From Alkalimonas sp. (lineage in GTDB: Bacteria; Pseudomonadota; Gammaproteobacteria; Enterobacterales; Alteromonadaceae): DNA of 64,000 nucleotides. A model generated the notes under the pieces. That model was not told where the DNA came from. It saw only the letters and a program-made list of their open reading frames with translations, and made no database searches. The stretch covers positions 1 to 64,000 of the forward strand of contig NZ_JAFIFQ010000011.1 of the NCBI RefSeq assembly GCF_020831925.1. The letters run 5' to 3'. The position numbers and the translations under genes were made by a program. Each line of letters starts with the position of its first letter. Position 1 is the first letter of the stretch. This document shows, in pieces, positions 17,397-27,413 of the stretch.

Positions 17397-18638
17397 TTAA
17401 TCCTGGCTGTCCTGTTGTTTTTCCAGCCCTTCTTTGATCATGCTTTCCGATGATTGAGTGGGCAGCATCACCGTAGCACTGGCACGGCGTTGCCGCTGCC
17501 GACGGTCAAAAAAGCGTAAGTACAGTGCCATACAGCCCACCACCACCGGCAAACTGCCAATAAACCAGAAAAATACCTGAGTCCCGACAAAGTGCATCAA
17601 CAGGCCTGAAATCAATAAACCACAAATCGCGCCCTGGCCATTGGCTCGCACCAGAGCACTGCTGGCACCTACCATTTGCTCTTTACTCAGATAATCATTG
17701 GTGTAGGCCACCACCATAGAGAAAATAGGCAGCATCACGGCACCAAACACAAAGTAGCTGACATAGAGCAGCAGAATTTGCGAGTTATCCAGGCTGGAAA
17801 TCCATAGTGCCATGGCACAGGAAGCAAAAGCACAGCTGGCAATCACCAGTCGCCGGTCGAAACGATCAGACAGCTTACCCAGTTGAAACTGGAAGCAGAG
17901 CGAGCCAAAAATCAGGCAGGCCACCAGGTTGGCGATTTGTGTTAACTCCAGACCAAGGCGGGAAAAATACACGGGCCCAAGACCGAATAAAGAGGCATAA
18001 GCAAACTGCATTAAGAAACAGCCAATAATGCCCAGGGGGGCGACCCGCATCAACTCACCAGCACGCATTTTTTGCGGTGGTCCAAAAGAAGGTGTTGTGG
18101 TGGGCGTAATCAGCAGTGGGATCACGGCTGCACTAATTAAAATAGACACCAAAGTAAACTGAATAAAATCGCGGGGGTCACCGATGTAGAGCAAAAACTG
18201 CCCCAAGCCAATGCCACCAAACAACATCATGACGTACAGCGACATGAGTTTGCCACGATTTTGATTGGTAGCCCCGGCATTGATCCAGCTTTCCGCAATA
18301 ACAAAAATGGCGGAAAAACAAAAGCCCGATACCATACGAAGCACAAACCAGACGCCGGTATTCACCCAGATGGCATGCACCAGAATGCTGATCGATGCCA
18401 GCGCCGCCAAAGCGGCGAAAGCCCGGATATGCCCTACCCGATGGATCATTTTTGGCGCCCGGATAGCCCCCAGCAAAAAGCCAATGAAATAACCCGCCAA
18501 AATCATACCGGTACTAGCGCTGCTAAAGCCTTCCATTTCAGCCCGAATCGACAACAAGGTATTTTGCAGACCGGTAGTCATGCCAACAATCAGCATGCCC
18601 AGCAGCAATGGCCAGATGGTTCGTATCATCGCAAACAA
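17397..18638 (-). CDS. MFS transporter (YcaD-like)
   Basis: 413-residue inner-membrane carrier with about 12 hydrophobic helices. The N-terminal half has the GYFIGFLLGAIRAPKMIHRVGHIRAFA loop, the MFS motif-A region, and AESWINAGATNQNRGKLMSLY, which is characteristic of the YcaD branch. Substrate is unknown. The tail after the last helix is hydrophilic and rich in Arg/Gln. It heads an apparent two-gene unit with the M20 amidohydrolase, hinting at uptake or export of the substrate or product, which is inference only. Confidence 0.8.
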   Translation of the reverse strand: MFAMIRTIWPLLLGMLIVGMTTGLQNTLLSIRAEMEGFSSASTGMILAGYFIGFLLGAIRAPKMIHRVGHIRAFAALAALASISILVHAIWVNTGVWFVLRMVSGFCFSAIFVIAESWINAGATNQNRGKLMSLYVMMLFGGIGLGQFLLYIGDPRDFIQFTLVSILISAAVIPLLITPTTTPSFGPPQKMRAGELMRVAPLGIIGCFLMQFAYASLFGLGPVYFSRLGLELTQIANLVACLIFGSLCFQFQLGKLSDRFDRRLVIASCAFASCAMALWISSLDNSQILLLYVSYFVFGAVMLPIFSMVVAYTNDYLSKEQMVGASSALVRANGQGAICGLLISGLLMHFVGTQVFFWFIGSLPVVVGCMALYLRFFDRRQRQRRASATVMLPTQSSESMIKEGLEKQQDSQD

Positions 18639-18820
18639 AGCAAAGTCCTTGTAGTTAGCGCTGGAGCTTGAATTAACGCACTGATGTTCAATAAGATTAG
18701 CAAAAGCAGACCGGCCAGGCCAGCGTCCACTTTAACCACAAAAGGGTACGCACAATGCAGACTGGTGTTCTTTGCCAGTCTGTGGCAGGCTGCCAGAAAA
18801 CCAGGGAGTAAAAGCATAGC

Positions 18821-19195
18821 ATGAATCAACTTAGCCGCCTTTTGATCTTCGTCACTTTTGGCGTATTCGTAGCCGCCTGCTCCGATCCTGCCACCATCAC
18901 CGAAACAGCCAAACCTGATCCCTGGGCGGCCCTTTCCGACAGTGAACGTGAACTGCTGCGCCATGGCGAAGCCAGAGCCCGTAGCTGCGCCGCTTGCCAT
19001 GGTCCACAAGGCATTTCCCGCAACCGTATGTACCCCAGCATTGCCGGCATGAGCGCAAAGGATATGACAACTACTTTACAAGCTTATCGCAGTGGTGAAA
19101 TCGTCAATCCATTAATGTCACCTCAGGCCAGGGGGTTATCGGATGAGGACATCGCAGCACTGGCATTTTACTTTACTCATCTGCAAATTGATTGA
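18821..19195 (+). CDS. Monohaem c-type cytochrome lipoprotein
   Basis: 124 residues. The signal sequence ends in a lipobox (FVAAC, Cys near 20), so it is probably membrane-tethered on the periplasmic side. The haem site is CAACH near residue 56, and a late methionine (NPLMSPQARGLSDEDIAALAFYF) is the likely second axial ligand, as in class I cytochromes of the c4/c553 type. Likely electron carrier to a terminal oxidase or dehydrogenase; the partner is not in the neighbourhood. Divergent from the MFS gene. Confidence 0.85.
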   Translation: MNQLSRLLIFVTFGVFVAACSDPATITETAKPDPWAALSDSERELLRHGEARARSCAACHGPQGISRNRMYPSIAGMSAKDMTTTLQAYRSGEIVNPLMSPQARGLSDEDIAALAFYFTHLQID

Positions 19196-19263
19196 ATGCT
19201 TGCGAGTCAATGTAAGATGGATTAATTTAGTTGCTTACTCAACGTTAATTCATGTGAACAAAT

Positions 19264-20427
19264 ATGCGTAGCGCTACGGTATTTATATTTTTCAGCTTTT
19301 TGATGTTAACTGCCTGCGGTGGCAATGAATCAGCACAGTCATTGCCTCCAGTGTCTAATCCTATCCCGGAGCCTGAGCCGGAACCTGCACCTTTTAGTAT
19401 CCAGTTGACCGGCTTGAACGGCCTTATCGTGGCAGAATTACAACTAAGCGACCAGTATCTGTTTGCCTTGACCAATGCCGGACTGTTCCGAGCTGAGCTA
19501 AGCACCATGGAGTGGCAGCAACTTGGCTTTAACGATGAACAGGTCCTATCCCTGGCTCGCTTTGCCGATCATCACATGCTCGCTGGTGTACAGCAACTGG
19601 ATGATGAGGGTTACCCTATCTTCAGCCTGTATGAAACCACAGATGCTGGTTCCAGTTGGCAGGAAATTAAACACAATTTCGGACATTACGAGACAGAGTA
19701 CGAGGACGGCAAAAGTCAGACATTTCGCGCCGAACCACCCTTTGCGTTGATCTATGAAGCCGATAGCGCCACCCTTTACGGCTCTGGCTACGACGTGGTA
19801 GCCCGTTCCACCAATTATGGCCTGAGCTGGCAACCACTGCATGGTGGCTGGGGCATGTTCAGCCAACCCAACACTGCTCTTGCCATCAACCCGGCAAAAA
19901 CTGAGATCTGGTCTGGTGGTCAGGGCTTGATCGAAAACCCCTTACTGTATCAATTCAAACTGCAGACCGATGAACTGACTGAGCACCATACCGCTATCCA
20001 CCAGGTGTTGAGTAATCCAAACAACTTAGGCCCGGCCGTGGTTTATTCAGTCCGCTTTTTTGCTGACCAACCAAACGCTGTCTTTGTCACCGGCGAAGGA
20101 GGCATTGCTATAAGTGAAAACGGAGGTGAGGATTGGCGAAGCTTATTGGGTGATGTGGATTTTCGTTTTTACTACGATGTGTTGCAAGATCCTAACTCCT
20201 CTCGCTTATACACCGCAGGCTGGAACAAAGAGTTCGATTTACCTCAGCCTCTAATCATCGAGTGGTCTGATGACCATGGGCAAAGCTGGCAAAGCTTCCA
20301 ATACCCATCCAGCAATTTGTATGGAGGCGTTCGTAGCATGGTGATACATCAGGAACAAGGAGAGCTCATGCTGTTTCTTGGTCTTTATAAAGGAGGTGTT
20401 GCCCAAGTCAGACCAATACTGCCCTGA
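19264..20427 (+). CDS. Lipoprotein with Asp-box (BNR-type) beta-propeller repeats
   Basis: 387 residues. The lipobox LTAC (Cys18) is followed by a Pro/Glu linker (PEPEPEPAP). The mature part repeats Asp-box-like turns: ETTDAGSSWQEI, STNYGLSWQPL, SENGGEDWRSL and WSDDHGQSWQSF, spaced as in sialidase- or Vps10/HCF136-type propellers. I see no sialidase catalytic set, so binding or scaffold function is more likely than glycosidase. Start ATG 19264 has no strong ribosome site. It may be read with the cytochrome gene 68 nt upstream, but no shared function is evident. Confidence 0.65.
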   Translation: MRSATVFIFFSFLMLTACGGNESAQSLPPVSNPIPEPEPEPAPFSIQLTGLNGLIVAELQLSDQYLFALTNAGLFRAELSTMEWQQLGFNDEQVLSLARFADHHMLAGVQQLDDEGYPIFSLYETTDAGSSWQEIKHNFGHYETEYEDGKSQTFRAEPPFALIYEADSATLYGSGYDVVARSTNYGLSWQPLHGGWGMFSQPNTALAINPAKTEIWSGGQGLIENPLLYQFKLQTDELTEHHTAIHQVLSNPNNLGPAVVYSVRFFADQPNAVFVTGEGGIAISENGGEDWRSLLGDVDFRFYYDVLQDPNSSRLYTAGWNKEFDLPQPLIIEWSDDHGQSWQSFQYPSSNLYGGVRSMVIHQEQGELMLFLGLYKGGVAQVRPILP

Positions 20428-20510
20428 AATAGACAGCTGACTTTGACAGAGCCAGTCTACTTTGCCAAGATAACGGCACTTTCAGCCTCGACCGCCCACA
20501 GGAATCCGTT

Positions 20511-21398
20511 ATGTTGCAAAAATCTATCCTGCCTAGCCTGCTCATCGTGTTTGGCTTGATACTGAGCGGCTGTTCTCCAGAGCCAGGAGTCACACAAAGT
20601 ACGATTGGGCAAGACCGTGGCGATAGCTTTCAACTAGCACAGCAACAAGGACGTGCCAACCTGACCGTGCTATATGTACCAGCAGAAGGCTTTGCTTACA
20701 CCAATGCCGACGGTGAACTTACTGGCGTCAGTGTTGAGATTATGCGGGATTTTGCTCGCTGGGCTGAGCGTCATCATCGCATACAGCTGCAACTTAACTT
20801 TGAAGCCGAGACCAACTGGCAGCATTTTTATCAACGGGTGATGCAGGCAGAGGGTGGTGTCTTTGGCCTGGGTAATGTCACTATTACCGAAGCACGCAAA
20901 CAAGAACTGCAATTCTCGCCCCCTTACATGAACAATGTCGCAGCCCTGATCACCCATCAGGATATTGCTGAGCTTGAGGACTGGGCTGATTTTTCCAGTC
21001 AGTTTGCTGAATTAGAGCCACTGGCATTTTCCGGCACCTTACACGAAGTGCGCATTCGCCGCATTCGAGACAACTATCAGCCGGACCTGGCCATTCAGCG
21101 CGTTACATCCAACCCAGATTTGTTGGAGTTAGTCGCATCGGGTGCCTTTTACAGCTACGTTGATGCCTACAATTACTGGCGCGCCCGTCAAGCTGGCATG
21201 CCGCTACGGGATCATCCACTAGCCGCAGAAACCGATGAAACCTTTGGTTTTATTATGCCGCTCAACAGTGACTGGACGCAGTTTATGCAGGCTTTTTTCG
21301 CAGCAGAAGGGGGCTATCGCAACAGTGCCAGCTACCGTCAGATCATGCAGCAGCATTTGGGTCAGGAATTGGCTGAGCTGTTGCTTGGTCACGAATAA
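20511..21398 (+). CDS. Family-3 solute-binding-protein-like lipoprotein
   Basis: 295 residues; the lipobox LSGC (Cys near 21) marks a lipoprotein. The mature sequence has the SBP_bac_3 pattern (LTVLYVPAEGFAYTNADGELTGVSVEIMRDF; GLGNVTITEARKQELQFSPPYM; the FSGTLHEVRIRRIR strand). This resembles the N-terminal ligand domain of MltF lytic transglycosylase, but no lysozyme-like domain follows. No ABC permease or ATPase is nearby, so it is probably not a normal transport receptor. AGGAA precedes the ATG. Confidence 0.75.
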   Translation: MLQKSILPSLLIVFGLILSGCSPEPGVTQSTIGQDRGDSFQLAQQQGRANLTVLYVPAEGFAYTNADGELTGVSVEIMRDFARWAERHHRIQLQLNFEAETNWQHFYQRVMQAEGGVFGLGNVTITEARKQELQFSPPYMNNVAALITHQDIAELEDWADFSSQFAELEPLAFSGTLHEVRIRRIRDNYQPDLAIQRVTSNPDLLELVASGAFYSYVDAYNYWRARQAGMPLRDHPLAAETDETFGFIMPLNSDWTQFMQAFFAAEGGYRNSASYRQIMQQHLGQELAELLLGHE

Positions 21399-21419
21399 GT
21401 GATACAGGAGTCAATCCGA

Positions 21420-23471
21420 ATGATGTCGATGAAAACCTCTGTCAGCCATTGGCTTGGTTTAATTATACTTTGCTGCTGGCTGCCGCTGGCGCAGGCTGAG
21501 CTAGCGCACTTTAGTGCCGAGGATATTTTTGAACTGGAGTTTGCCAGTGATGTGCAAATTTCGCCGGATGGCCAGCACATCGTGTATGTTCGGAACAGCA
21601 ATAATATCCAGCAGGATAATACCCAGCAGCGGCTGTGGATTGTCGATACCAATACTGGTCAGCATTGGCCACTGCTGGACGATGAATTTCAATACAGTCA
21701 ACCGCGCTGGGCGCCCGATAGCAATCGCATCGCTTTTCTCTCCAACCGAAGTGGCAGCGACCAAATTCATGTGCATTGGCTCACTCAACGCCGTACCGCC
21801 CGTATCAGCAACTTAACGAACCGCCCAGAACAGCTGGCCTGGTCGCCGGATGGCCAACATCTGGCGTTTCTGATGGAGGTACCTGCTGAGCCGACCGAAT
21901 TTGCCCGTAGTGTATACCGACCAAAAGTGCCGAAAGACGCTGTTTGGGCCGACACACCCATCATTGTAGAGCGCACTTATTACCAGCAAGATGGCCGAGG
22001 CTTACTGGAATCGGCTTACCGCCAGGTCTTTGTACTGCCAGCTTCTGGAGGCAGCGCCCGTCAGCTGACTGAAGGCCCTTACCTGCACCAGGGGCCTCTG
22101 GCCTGGGCACCAGATAGCCAGCGCTTAGTCTTCTCTGCCAACCGCAACACCGATTGGGAGTATCAACCACGTCAAGCCGATTTGTATCAAGTGCAGCTTA
22201 AAGACGGCAGAGTTCAATCACTGCTGAGTGGGGCTGGCCAACACTACCATCCGGTATTCTCGCCGGATGGCTTGCAACTGGCTTTTTTGTTTGCCTCAGA
22301 TAAGCCTGTCGCTTACCGCAACAGCAAGTTGCAGTTGCTGGATCTCCGTAACAACGAAGTGCAGCCGCTACTAAAAGAGCTGGACCGCTCGGTAGAAAAC
22401 CCGATCTGGCAGGACAATCAACAACTGGTGTTTCAATACGAAGACCGAGGCCTGACCAAAGTGGCCCGGGTAAGCCTGCGTAACCGGATGGCGGATCTGG
22501 TCAGTGACCTATCCGGTGCAAACTCGGGCCGGCCCTATTTAAGCGGCATGTTCAGCCTGTCGGATAAAGGCCAGCTGGCTTATACCCGCGGCTCCTCGCA
22601 GCGGCTGGCCGATGTCGCTCTTTGGCAACATGGTCAGGTGCGCAATCTGACCAAACTGAATGAAGATCTGCTGGGCCAGCGCCAGTTGGGCAAGGTGCAC
22701 GAATTTATCTACCGCTCAAAGCTGGATGATGAAGAAATTCATGCATGGTACATCACACCACCGGGGTTTGACCCCAGTAAAAAATACCCGCTGATCTTGG
22801 AAATTCATGGCGGCCCTCACCTGCCTTATGGCCCGCACTTTTCCGCCGAGCTGCAGCGCTATGCCGCCGAAGGTTATGTGGTGCTGTACAACAATTACCG
22901 TGGCAGCATTTCCTATGGTGAGCGCTTTGCGCTCTTGTTGCAAAACAAATACGCTTCCACCGATGACTTTGCCGATCATATGTCTGGCATCGATGCGATG
23001 ATTGCCAAAGGCTTTATTGATGAAAATAATTTGTTTATTGCCGGCGGCTCGGCTGGTGGCATTGCCACTGCGTACGCGATTGGACTAACCGATCGCTTTA
23101 ATGCCGCAGCAGCCACCAATCCGGTGATCAACTGGGTCAGCAAAGTGCTGACCGCCGACAGTTACATGGCGCAAATTCAGAATCAATTCCCGGGCATGCC
23201 TTGGGAACAGCATGAGCATTACTGGCAGCGCTCGCCACTGTCGCTGGTAGGTAATGTGACGACACCCACCCTGCTCTTTACCGGTGAGCTGGATCGCCGT
23301 ACGCCCATGGCTGAGACCGAGCAGTTTTATCAGGCCCTTCGGCTGCGGCAAGTGGATACCGCTATGGTAAGGGTGCCTGGTGCTTATCATGGTGTATCCA
23401 ATCGCCCCAGCCGAATGATTGCCAAGGTCGAGCACACCCTGGCCTGGTTTGCCCGTTACCGTAAGGAGTAA
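21420..23471 (+). CDS. S9 family peptidase (dipeptidyl/acylaminoacyl peptidase type)
   Basis: 683 residues from ATG 21420, placed 9 nt after AGGAG; the GTG at 21399 in the ORF track is upstream of that site. It has a Sec signal peptide (ending AQAELAHF), then a PD40-type propeller with SPDGQHIVYVR, APDSNRIAFLS, SPDGQHLAFLM and SPDGLQLAFLF repeats. The C-terminal hydrolase domain has GGSAGGIATAYA (catalytic Ser), GELDRRTPM (Asp) and PGAYHGV (His). It is a periplasmic serine exopeptidase removing or cleaving short peptides. It begins 21 nt after the binding-protein-like gene, so a two-gene unit is likely. Confidence 0.9.
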   Translation: MMSMKTSVSHWLGLIILCCWLPLAQAELAHFSAEDIFELEFASDVQISPDGQHIVYVRNSNNIQQDNTQQRLWIVDTNTGQHWPLLDDEFQYSQPRWAPDSNRIAFLSNRSGSDQIHVHWLTQRRTARISNLTNRPEQLAWSPDGQHLAFLMEVPAEPTEFARSVYRPKVPKDAVWADTPIIVERTYYQQDGRGLLESAYRQVFVLPASGGSARQLTEGPYLHQGPLAWAPDSQRLVFSANRNTDWEYQPRQADLYQVQLKDGRVQSLLSGAGQHYHPVFSPDGLQLAFLFASDKPVAYRNSKLQLLDLRNNEVQPLLKELDRSVENPIWQDNQQLVFQYEDRGLTKVARVSLRNRMADLVSDLSGANSGRPYLSGMFSLSDKGQLAYTRGSSQRLADVALWQHGQVRNLTKLNEDLLGQRQLGKVHEFIYRSKLDDEEIHAWYITPPGFDPSKKYPLILEIHGGPHLPYGPHFSAELQRYAAEGYVVLYNNYRGSISYGERFALLLQNKYASTDDFADHMSGIDAMIAKGFIDENNLFIAGGSAGGIATAYAIGLTDRFNAAAATNPVINWVSKVLTADSYMAQIQNQFPGMPWEQHEHYWQRSPLSLVGNVTTPTLLFTGELDRRTPMAETEQFYQALRLRQVDTAMVRVPGAYHGVSNRPSRMIAKVEHTLAWFARYRKE

Positions 23472-23567
23472 CGGGACGAACAGCTCAAAAGCAGTGTCGA
23501 CATGGATTCGATTCCAACGACTTTATAGGCTACACTGACTCTTCATCTGCTTGACAGGAAAAGAGAT

Positions 23568-25883
23568 TTGGCCAAACTGCGGCAAAACATCTGGTTTCTC
23601 TTTGCACTGCTTTTTCTCGGTAGCTGTGTGCTGCTGGTTTTTTTCCTGCATCAGCGCTGGCAGTTGGTGGTGCAAGAGCATAGTCAACAACAACATACTC
23701 AGGTGCAGCAACTGGCGTCCTCAGTACAGTCGCTGCTCTCAGTACAGCAAGTGTTGGCCGACTTGTACCACGATCAGTTGGTACAACTGGTCAAGGCCGA
23801 GCAATTGGATATCGAGCAAGGCACCCGGTTGCTTGATCATCTGATGCAAAATAACCGCTATGCCACCGCCTATGCTATTTCACGCCTGGATGGTGAGCTT
23901 TTATGGGTAAGCTCTAATCGCACGATTGCTGCCTTGGGAAATCTAAAGGATTTAAATGAATCACTGTTTAATCAGGCATTGCAGGCAAACCAACTTACTC
24001 TGGGGCCAACCTATTACATCCCCAGCATGGATGCCTGGACCATCCCGGTCAGACAGGCGCTGCGCCTTTCAGAGCATGAACCCCTTGCCATGATGGCATT
24101 AGGGATCTCGTTAAAAGAGGAACTGAATTCTTTTATTGCCCCGTTATTACTACCGAAAATGAACAGCGTTGCCCTGATCCGGCAACAAGATGGCTACTAC
24201 CAGTTTTTTGCAGGTGAAGCTTCAAGTTCAGCAGAGCGTTACGAAACACCGGTCGCGCTGACTGTATTGCAACAGCTGCAAGCCAGACTAAAAGCCAACA
24301 CCGGCCTGAGTCTGCAACAACTGCGGCAGTCCGAAGAAGCCTACAACATCCGACTTACACTACCCGAAGGCCAGATTCAGACTGTGATCCGCTATTTGCC
24401 GGAATATCAGCTGTGGGCCGTATCTAAATTGCATAGCCGGGTGATGCAACAGGTATTTTGGCACAACTCCTGGCGTTACCTCGGCGTGTTCCTGCTTAGC
24501 CAGTTGCTGTTGTTTTTTCTGGTGCGCACCATTGCCCACGCCGACCGTTCACGGCGCGCCGAGTTGATGTTTGAAGCCACCCACGATCAATTGACCGGGC
24601 TACCAAATCGAAACTACCTCCGCCAACATAACAGTAAATTGCTTGGTTCAGCCGAAAGTGGCTGCTATTTGCTGTTTCTGGATTTAGACAACTTCAAAAC
24701 CATCAATGATTCCTTTGGTCATGAGTTGGGCGATGTTGTTCTGAAGGAAGTAACCCGCAGATTGAAAGTGCAGGCCGGTCACTCGGGTTCCATTGTGCGC
24801 CACGGTGGCGATGAGTTCCTGATTTTTCTGCCCGCCGCTTCCGAGCAGGCAGCGATGCAACTTGCCAGCCAGCTTGTGCAGCAATTATCCAGCCCGTACC
24901 AGGTGGAAAAGCTACGCTTTGTGCTGGGTGCCAGTATTGGCATTGCGCACTACCCCAGTCATGCCAGTCAATTGGATGATTTGGTGCGAGCAGCGGACAT
25001 CGCCATGTACGAGGCAAAGAAAACCAAAAACAATATCTCTCTGTACAGCAAGCCGCTGGATGCACGTTACCAGCGCCGCTTTGCAATCGAGCAACGCCTG
25101 AGAACGGCCATTGAGCAACAGCATTTATTTATGGTGTACCAGCCGCAAATTGATAGCCGAGGTCAGCTGCATGGGGTGGAAGCCCTGGTTCGCTGGCAGG
25201 ATCCGGTCGATGGTTTTATCCCACCGGATCAGTTTGTGCCAGTAGCTGAAGACAGCGGCCAGATGCCTTTGCTTGGTCAATTTATTATGCAGCAAGCCTT
25301 TGCCGACATCAGCAGGATCCAGCAACAGCTTGGGCAACGTTTTCAGCTTTCTCTGAATATCTCGGTTCGCCAACTGCTGCAAAGCGACTTTCTGACGCAG
25401 CTGAGTCAACACATTCAACAATTCAGTCTTGCCGCGGAGCAACTCACCTTAGAGCTGACGGAAAGCATCCTGATTGAGGACCATGATCATGTTTGTCAGC
25501 TGCTGGGCAGCATCAAACAGTTGGGCTGCAAAGTGTCCATGGATGATTTTGGTACCGGTTACTCATCCTTAAGCATGTTGCGCTCGTTGCCGGTAGATGA
25601 GCTTAAAATCGATAAGAGCTTTATTGATTGCATGCGTGATGACGAGACCTGCCGCAATATGACCGCCAGCATTATTGCCATTGGCCAGCGCATGAAATTA
25701 CTGACCATTGCCGAAGGCGTCGAGCACAGCCATGAACGAGATCTGCTGCTGCAAATGGGGTGTGAGCTGTATCAGGGCTACTTCTTTGCCAAGCCGATGC
25801 CGGCAGAGCAACTACGGAGTTATTTGCAACAAATGAAAGCTGACCAGCCCATAGAAGGAGCAAACTTTAATCCAGGACAATAA
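23568..25883 (+). CDS. Membrane GGDEF-EAL c-di-GMP enzyme
   Basis: 771 residues from a TTG start at 23568 with AGGAAAAGAG just upstream. TM1 is about residues 9-28, a periplasmic sensory region of about 270 residues follows, and TM2 is around 305-325. The diguanylate cyclase domain has RHGGDEFLIF with no RxxD inhibitory site at the usual place. The EAL domain keeps EALVRW, ELTES, DDFGTGYSS and DELKIDKSFID, so phosphodiesterase activity is expected. Net direction of activity cannot be judged from sequence. The signal sensed by the periplasmic domain is unknown. It stands alone between the peptidase and the DUF3083-type gene. Confidence 0.92.
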   Translation: MAKLRQNIWFLFALLFLGSCVLLVFFLHQRWQLVVQEHSQQQHTQVQQLASSVQSLLSVQQVLADLYHDQLVQLVKAEQLDIEQGTRLLDHLMQNNRYATAYAISRLDGELLWVSSNRTIAALGNLKDLNESLFNQALQANQLTLGPTYYIPSMDAWTIPVRQALRLSEHEPLAMMALGISLKEELNSFIAPLLLPKMNSVALIRQQDGYYQFFAGEASSSAERYETPVALTVLQQLQARLKANTGLSLQQLRQSEEAYNIRLTLPEGQIQTVIRYLPEYQLWAVSKLHSRVMQQVFWHNSWRYLGVFLLSQLLLFFLVRTIAHADRSRRAELMFEATHDQLTGLPNRNYLRQHNSKLLGSAESGCYLLFLDLDNFKTINDSFGHELGDVVLKEVTRRLKVQAGHSGSIVRHGGDEFLIFLPAASEQAAMQLASQLVQQLSSPYQVEKLRFVLGASIGIAHYPSHASQLDDLVRAADIAMYEAKKTKNNISLYSKPLDARYQRRFAIEQRLRTAIEQQHLFMVYQPQIDSRGQLHGVEALVRWQDPVDGFIPPDQFVPVAEDSGQMPLLGQFIMQQAFADISRIQQQLGQRFQLSLNISVRQLLQSDFLTQLSQHIQQFSLAAEQLTLELTESILIEDHDHVCQLLGSIKQLGCKVSMDDFGTGYSSLSMLRSLPVDELKIDKSFIDCMRDDETCRNMTASIIAIGQRMKLLTIAEGVEHSHERDLLLQMGCELYQGYFFAKPMPAEQLRSYLQQMKADQPIEGANFNPGQ

Positions 25884-25945
25884 AATGATCACCTGCATGA
25901 TCTAGACTTAGCGCCATTGCATTCAGGATTTCAAGGAGTCCCATT

Positions 25946-27010
25946 ATGGCGTCGCACAACCCGCATCGCGTTTACATTCCAACCAATGCCCATTCCAACC
26001 AGTATCTGTTGGCCGAAATCAAACTGGATGATGGCTTTTACAGCCACTATGCCAGCAGCGAAGATTGCTATCAGGGGCTGGCACAGCAGCTGTTTAACCT
26101 GGCCGATGCGCTGGAGCTGCGCAATGTGCACTTGATTGCCAACGATAAGCTGCCGGTAGTGCGCTTTCATACCGAGTCCTACACTTTTCAAACCGAGAAG
26201 CAAATTCTGTTTTTCTACAATCCTAGATACCATGAAGGCCAGAATCTGTTTGTCACTCCAGGCTATCAGGCGCGGAAAATCCGTTTGCTGTTTCTGGCCA
26301 CCGGTGAAGAACTGCGTAGCCAGGCCGCCAGCTTCCATGGCAAAGTGGTGCAATTGCTTAAGCAGTTAAAAAGCCAATTGGCCGAGCCCTGTGCCATGAA
26401 ACTGCGCGACCATCAGCATTTATCCTACGATCTTTTTGCTAAAACCAAAGGCCATAAAGAAAGTTACGGTTACAAACTGCGTGGTCTGTACCCGCGCTAT
26501 CAGGCCAGGCAATGCGAGCTGCCAGCCGAGCACAGTGAAATTACCTACGTGACTGTGACGCTGCCGCTCAGCCGAGCGCTGAAACAGCAGTTGCTGCATG
26601 AACGAAGTGAAGACTTCAGCCCACTGTACCAAAGCCTGCAGGATAAATTCCAGCAAGCCTGTGCTGGTAAGAAGCTGGACCGGTTGGCGATGGTCGCCAA
26701 TGGCCTGACCCCTCTGGTGCGTAACAGCAAATGGGACCAGCACGATAAAAACCGCGAGCTGCAGAAAATCAGCTTCAACCCTGACTGCAGTGAGCCGCAG
26801 TACCTGACCTTCTGGCAGGCTGATAATTTGGTAGAAAGCGCGCATTTTGTGCTGGTAGCCAGCAAGGAAGACAATACCGAAATGGGCTATGGCCGCTTTA
26901 TGAACCAGGTAGAAGATGCGCTACGTAGCTTCGCCAAAAGCATTGGCTTTGATGGCAACCATCAGAACCTGACAGTGCGGTTTTTCCAGCATATCAGTTA
27001 CGTGCTGTAA
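25946..27010 (+). CDS. DUF3083-like protein of unknown function
   Basis: 354-residue soluble protein with no signal peptide. The start VYIPTNAHSNQYLLAEIKL and the general layout recall the DUF3083 family, known from Shewanella, Vibrio and relatives, whose function is not established. I match it from memory of that family, not from a search. No catalytic motif stands out. Ribosome site AAGGAG lies 8 nt before ATG 25946. A strong intrinsic terminator follows, so it is a single-gene unit. Confidence 0.55.
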   Translation: MASHNPHRVYIPTNAHSNQYLLAEIKLDDGFYSHYASSEDCYQGLAQQLFNLADALELRNVHLIANDKLPVVRFHTESYTFQTEKQILFFYNPRYHEGQNLFVTPGYQARKIRLLFLATGEELRSQAASFHGKVVQLLKQLKSQLAEPCAMKLRDHQHLSYDLFAKTKGHKESYGYKLRGLYPRYQARQCELPAEHSEITYVTVTLPLSRALKQQLLHERSEDFSPLYQSLQDKFQQACAGKKLDRLAMVANGLTPLVRNSKWDQHDKNRELQKISFNPDCSEPQYLTFWQADNLVESAHFVLVASKEDNTEMGYGRFMNQVEDALRSFAKSIGFDGNHQNLTVRFFQHISYVL

Positions 27011-27033
27011 GCTGTGCTAGCATGAAGATTCAG

Positions 27034-27060
27034 GGTGCGGCAGACTGTCGCACCTTTTTT
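27034..27060 (+). terminator. Intrinsic terminator after the DUF3083-like gene
   Basis: GGTGCG and CGCACC pair around a 9-nt loop and are followed by TTTTTT, beginning 24 nt after the stop codon. Confidence 0.9.
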
Positions 27061-27099
27061 CGTTATACTCATATCCTTTGCTAAAACGTTCCATTTGAA

Positions 27100-27335
27100 A
27101 TGCAAAGCTATACCATTTTGACCGCTCCAGTCGAACATCGCATCAGTGAGAAAAACAGCGACTTTCTGACCTTTTTGCAGCCGGTGCAAAACCGTGATGA
27201 AGCTATGCATTGGGTAGAGCAGTACCGCAACCGTTACCGCGATGCCATCCATGTCTGCTGGGCCTTTGTGATTGGCCATACCCGCCAACCAGAGGCACAA
27301 GCCTTTAGCGATGATGGCGAACCGAGCGGCACCGC
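27100..27335 (+). repeat. Direct repeat, left copy (yigZ 5' segment)
   Basis: 236-bp segment matching 28605-28840 in the same orientation with no indels; similarity stops abruptly after AGCGGCACCGC. A weaker match (TTTTTTC-G-TAT...ACTCA) continues into the leader of both copies. Confidence 0.85.
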
Positions 27336-27345
27336 AGAGTTGTAA
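27100..27345 (+). pseudogene. Truncated, diverged copy of the yigZ 5' region
   Basis: 81 codons that align without gaps to the first 79 codons of the intact yigZ at 28605, then run into a stop after GTAEL. By hand I count about 38 mismatches in 236 bases. Most are synonymous in the second half, where the protein is almost identical (QPVQNRDEAMHWVEQYRNRY); the first 16 codons differ more. The IMPACT-domain N-terminal half is incomplete and the C-terminal domain is missing. It is a remnant of a second allele rather than a working gene, although the frame is still open. Confidence 0.85.
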
Positions 27346-27413
27346 CCAGTCATTTGGCGGCCAGCAATCAATTGGTGAAGGCTGTGTTATTATCCCTTAA
27401 TATCTCATAGTTC

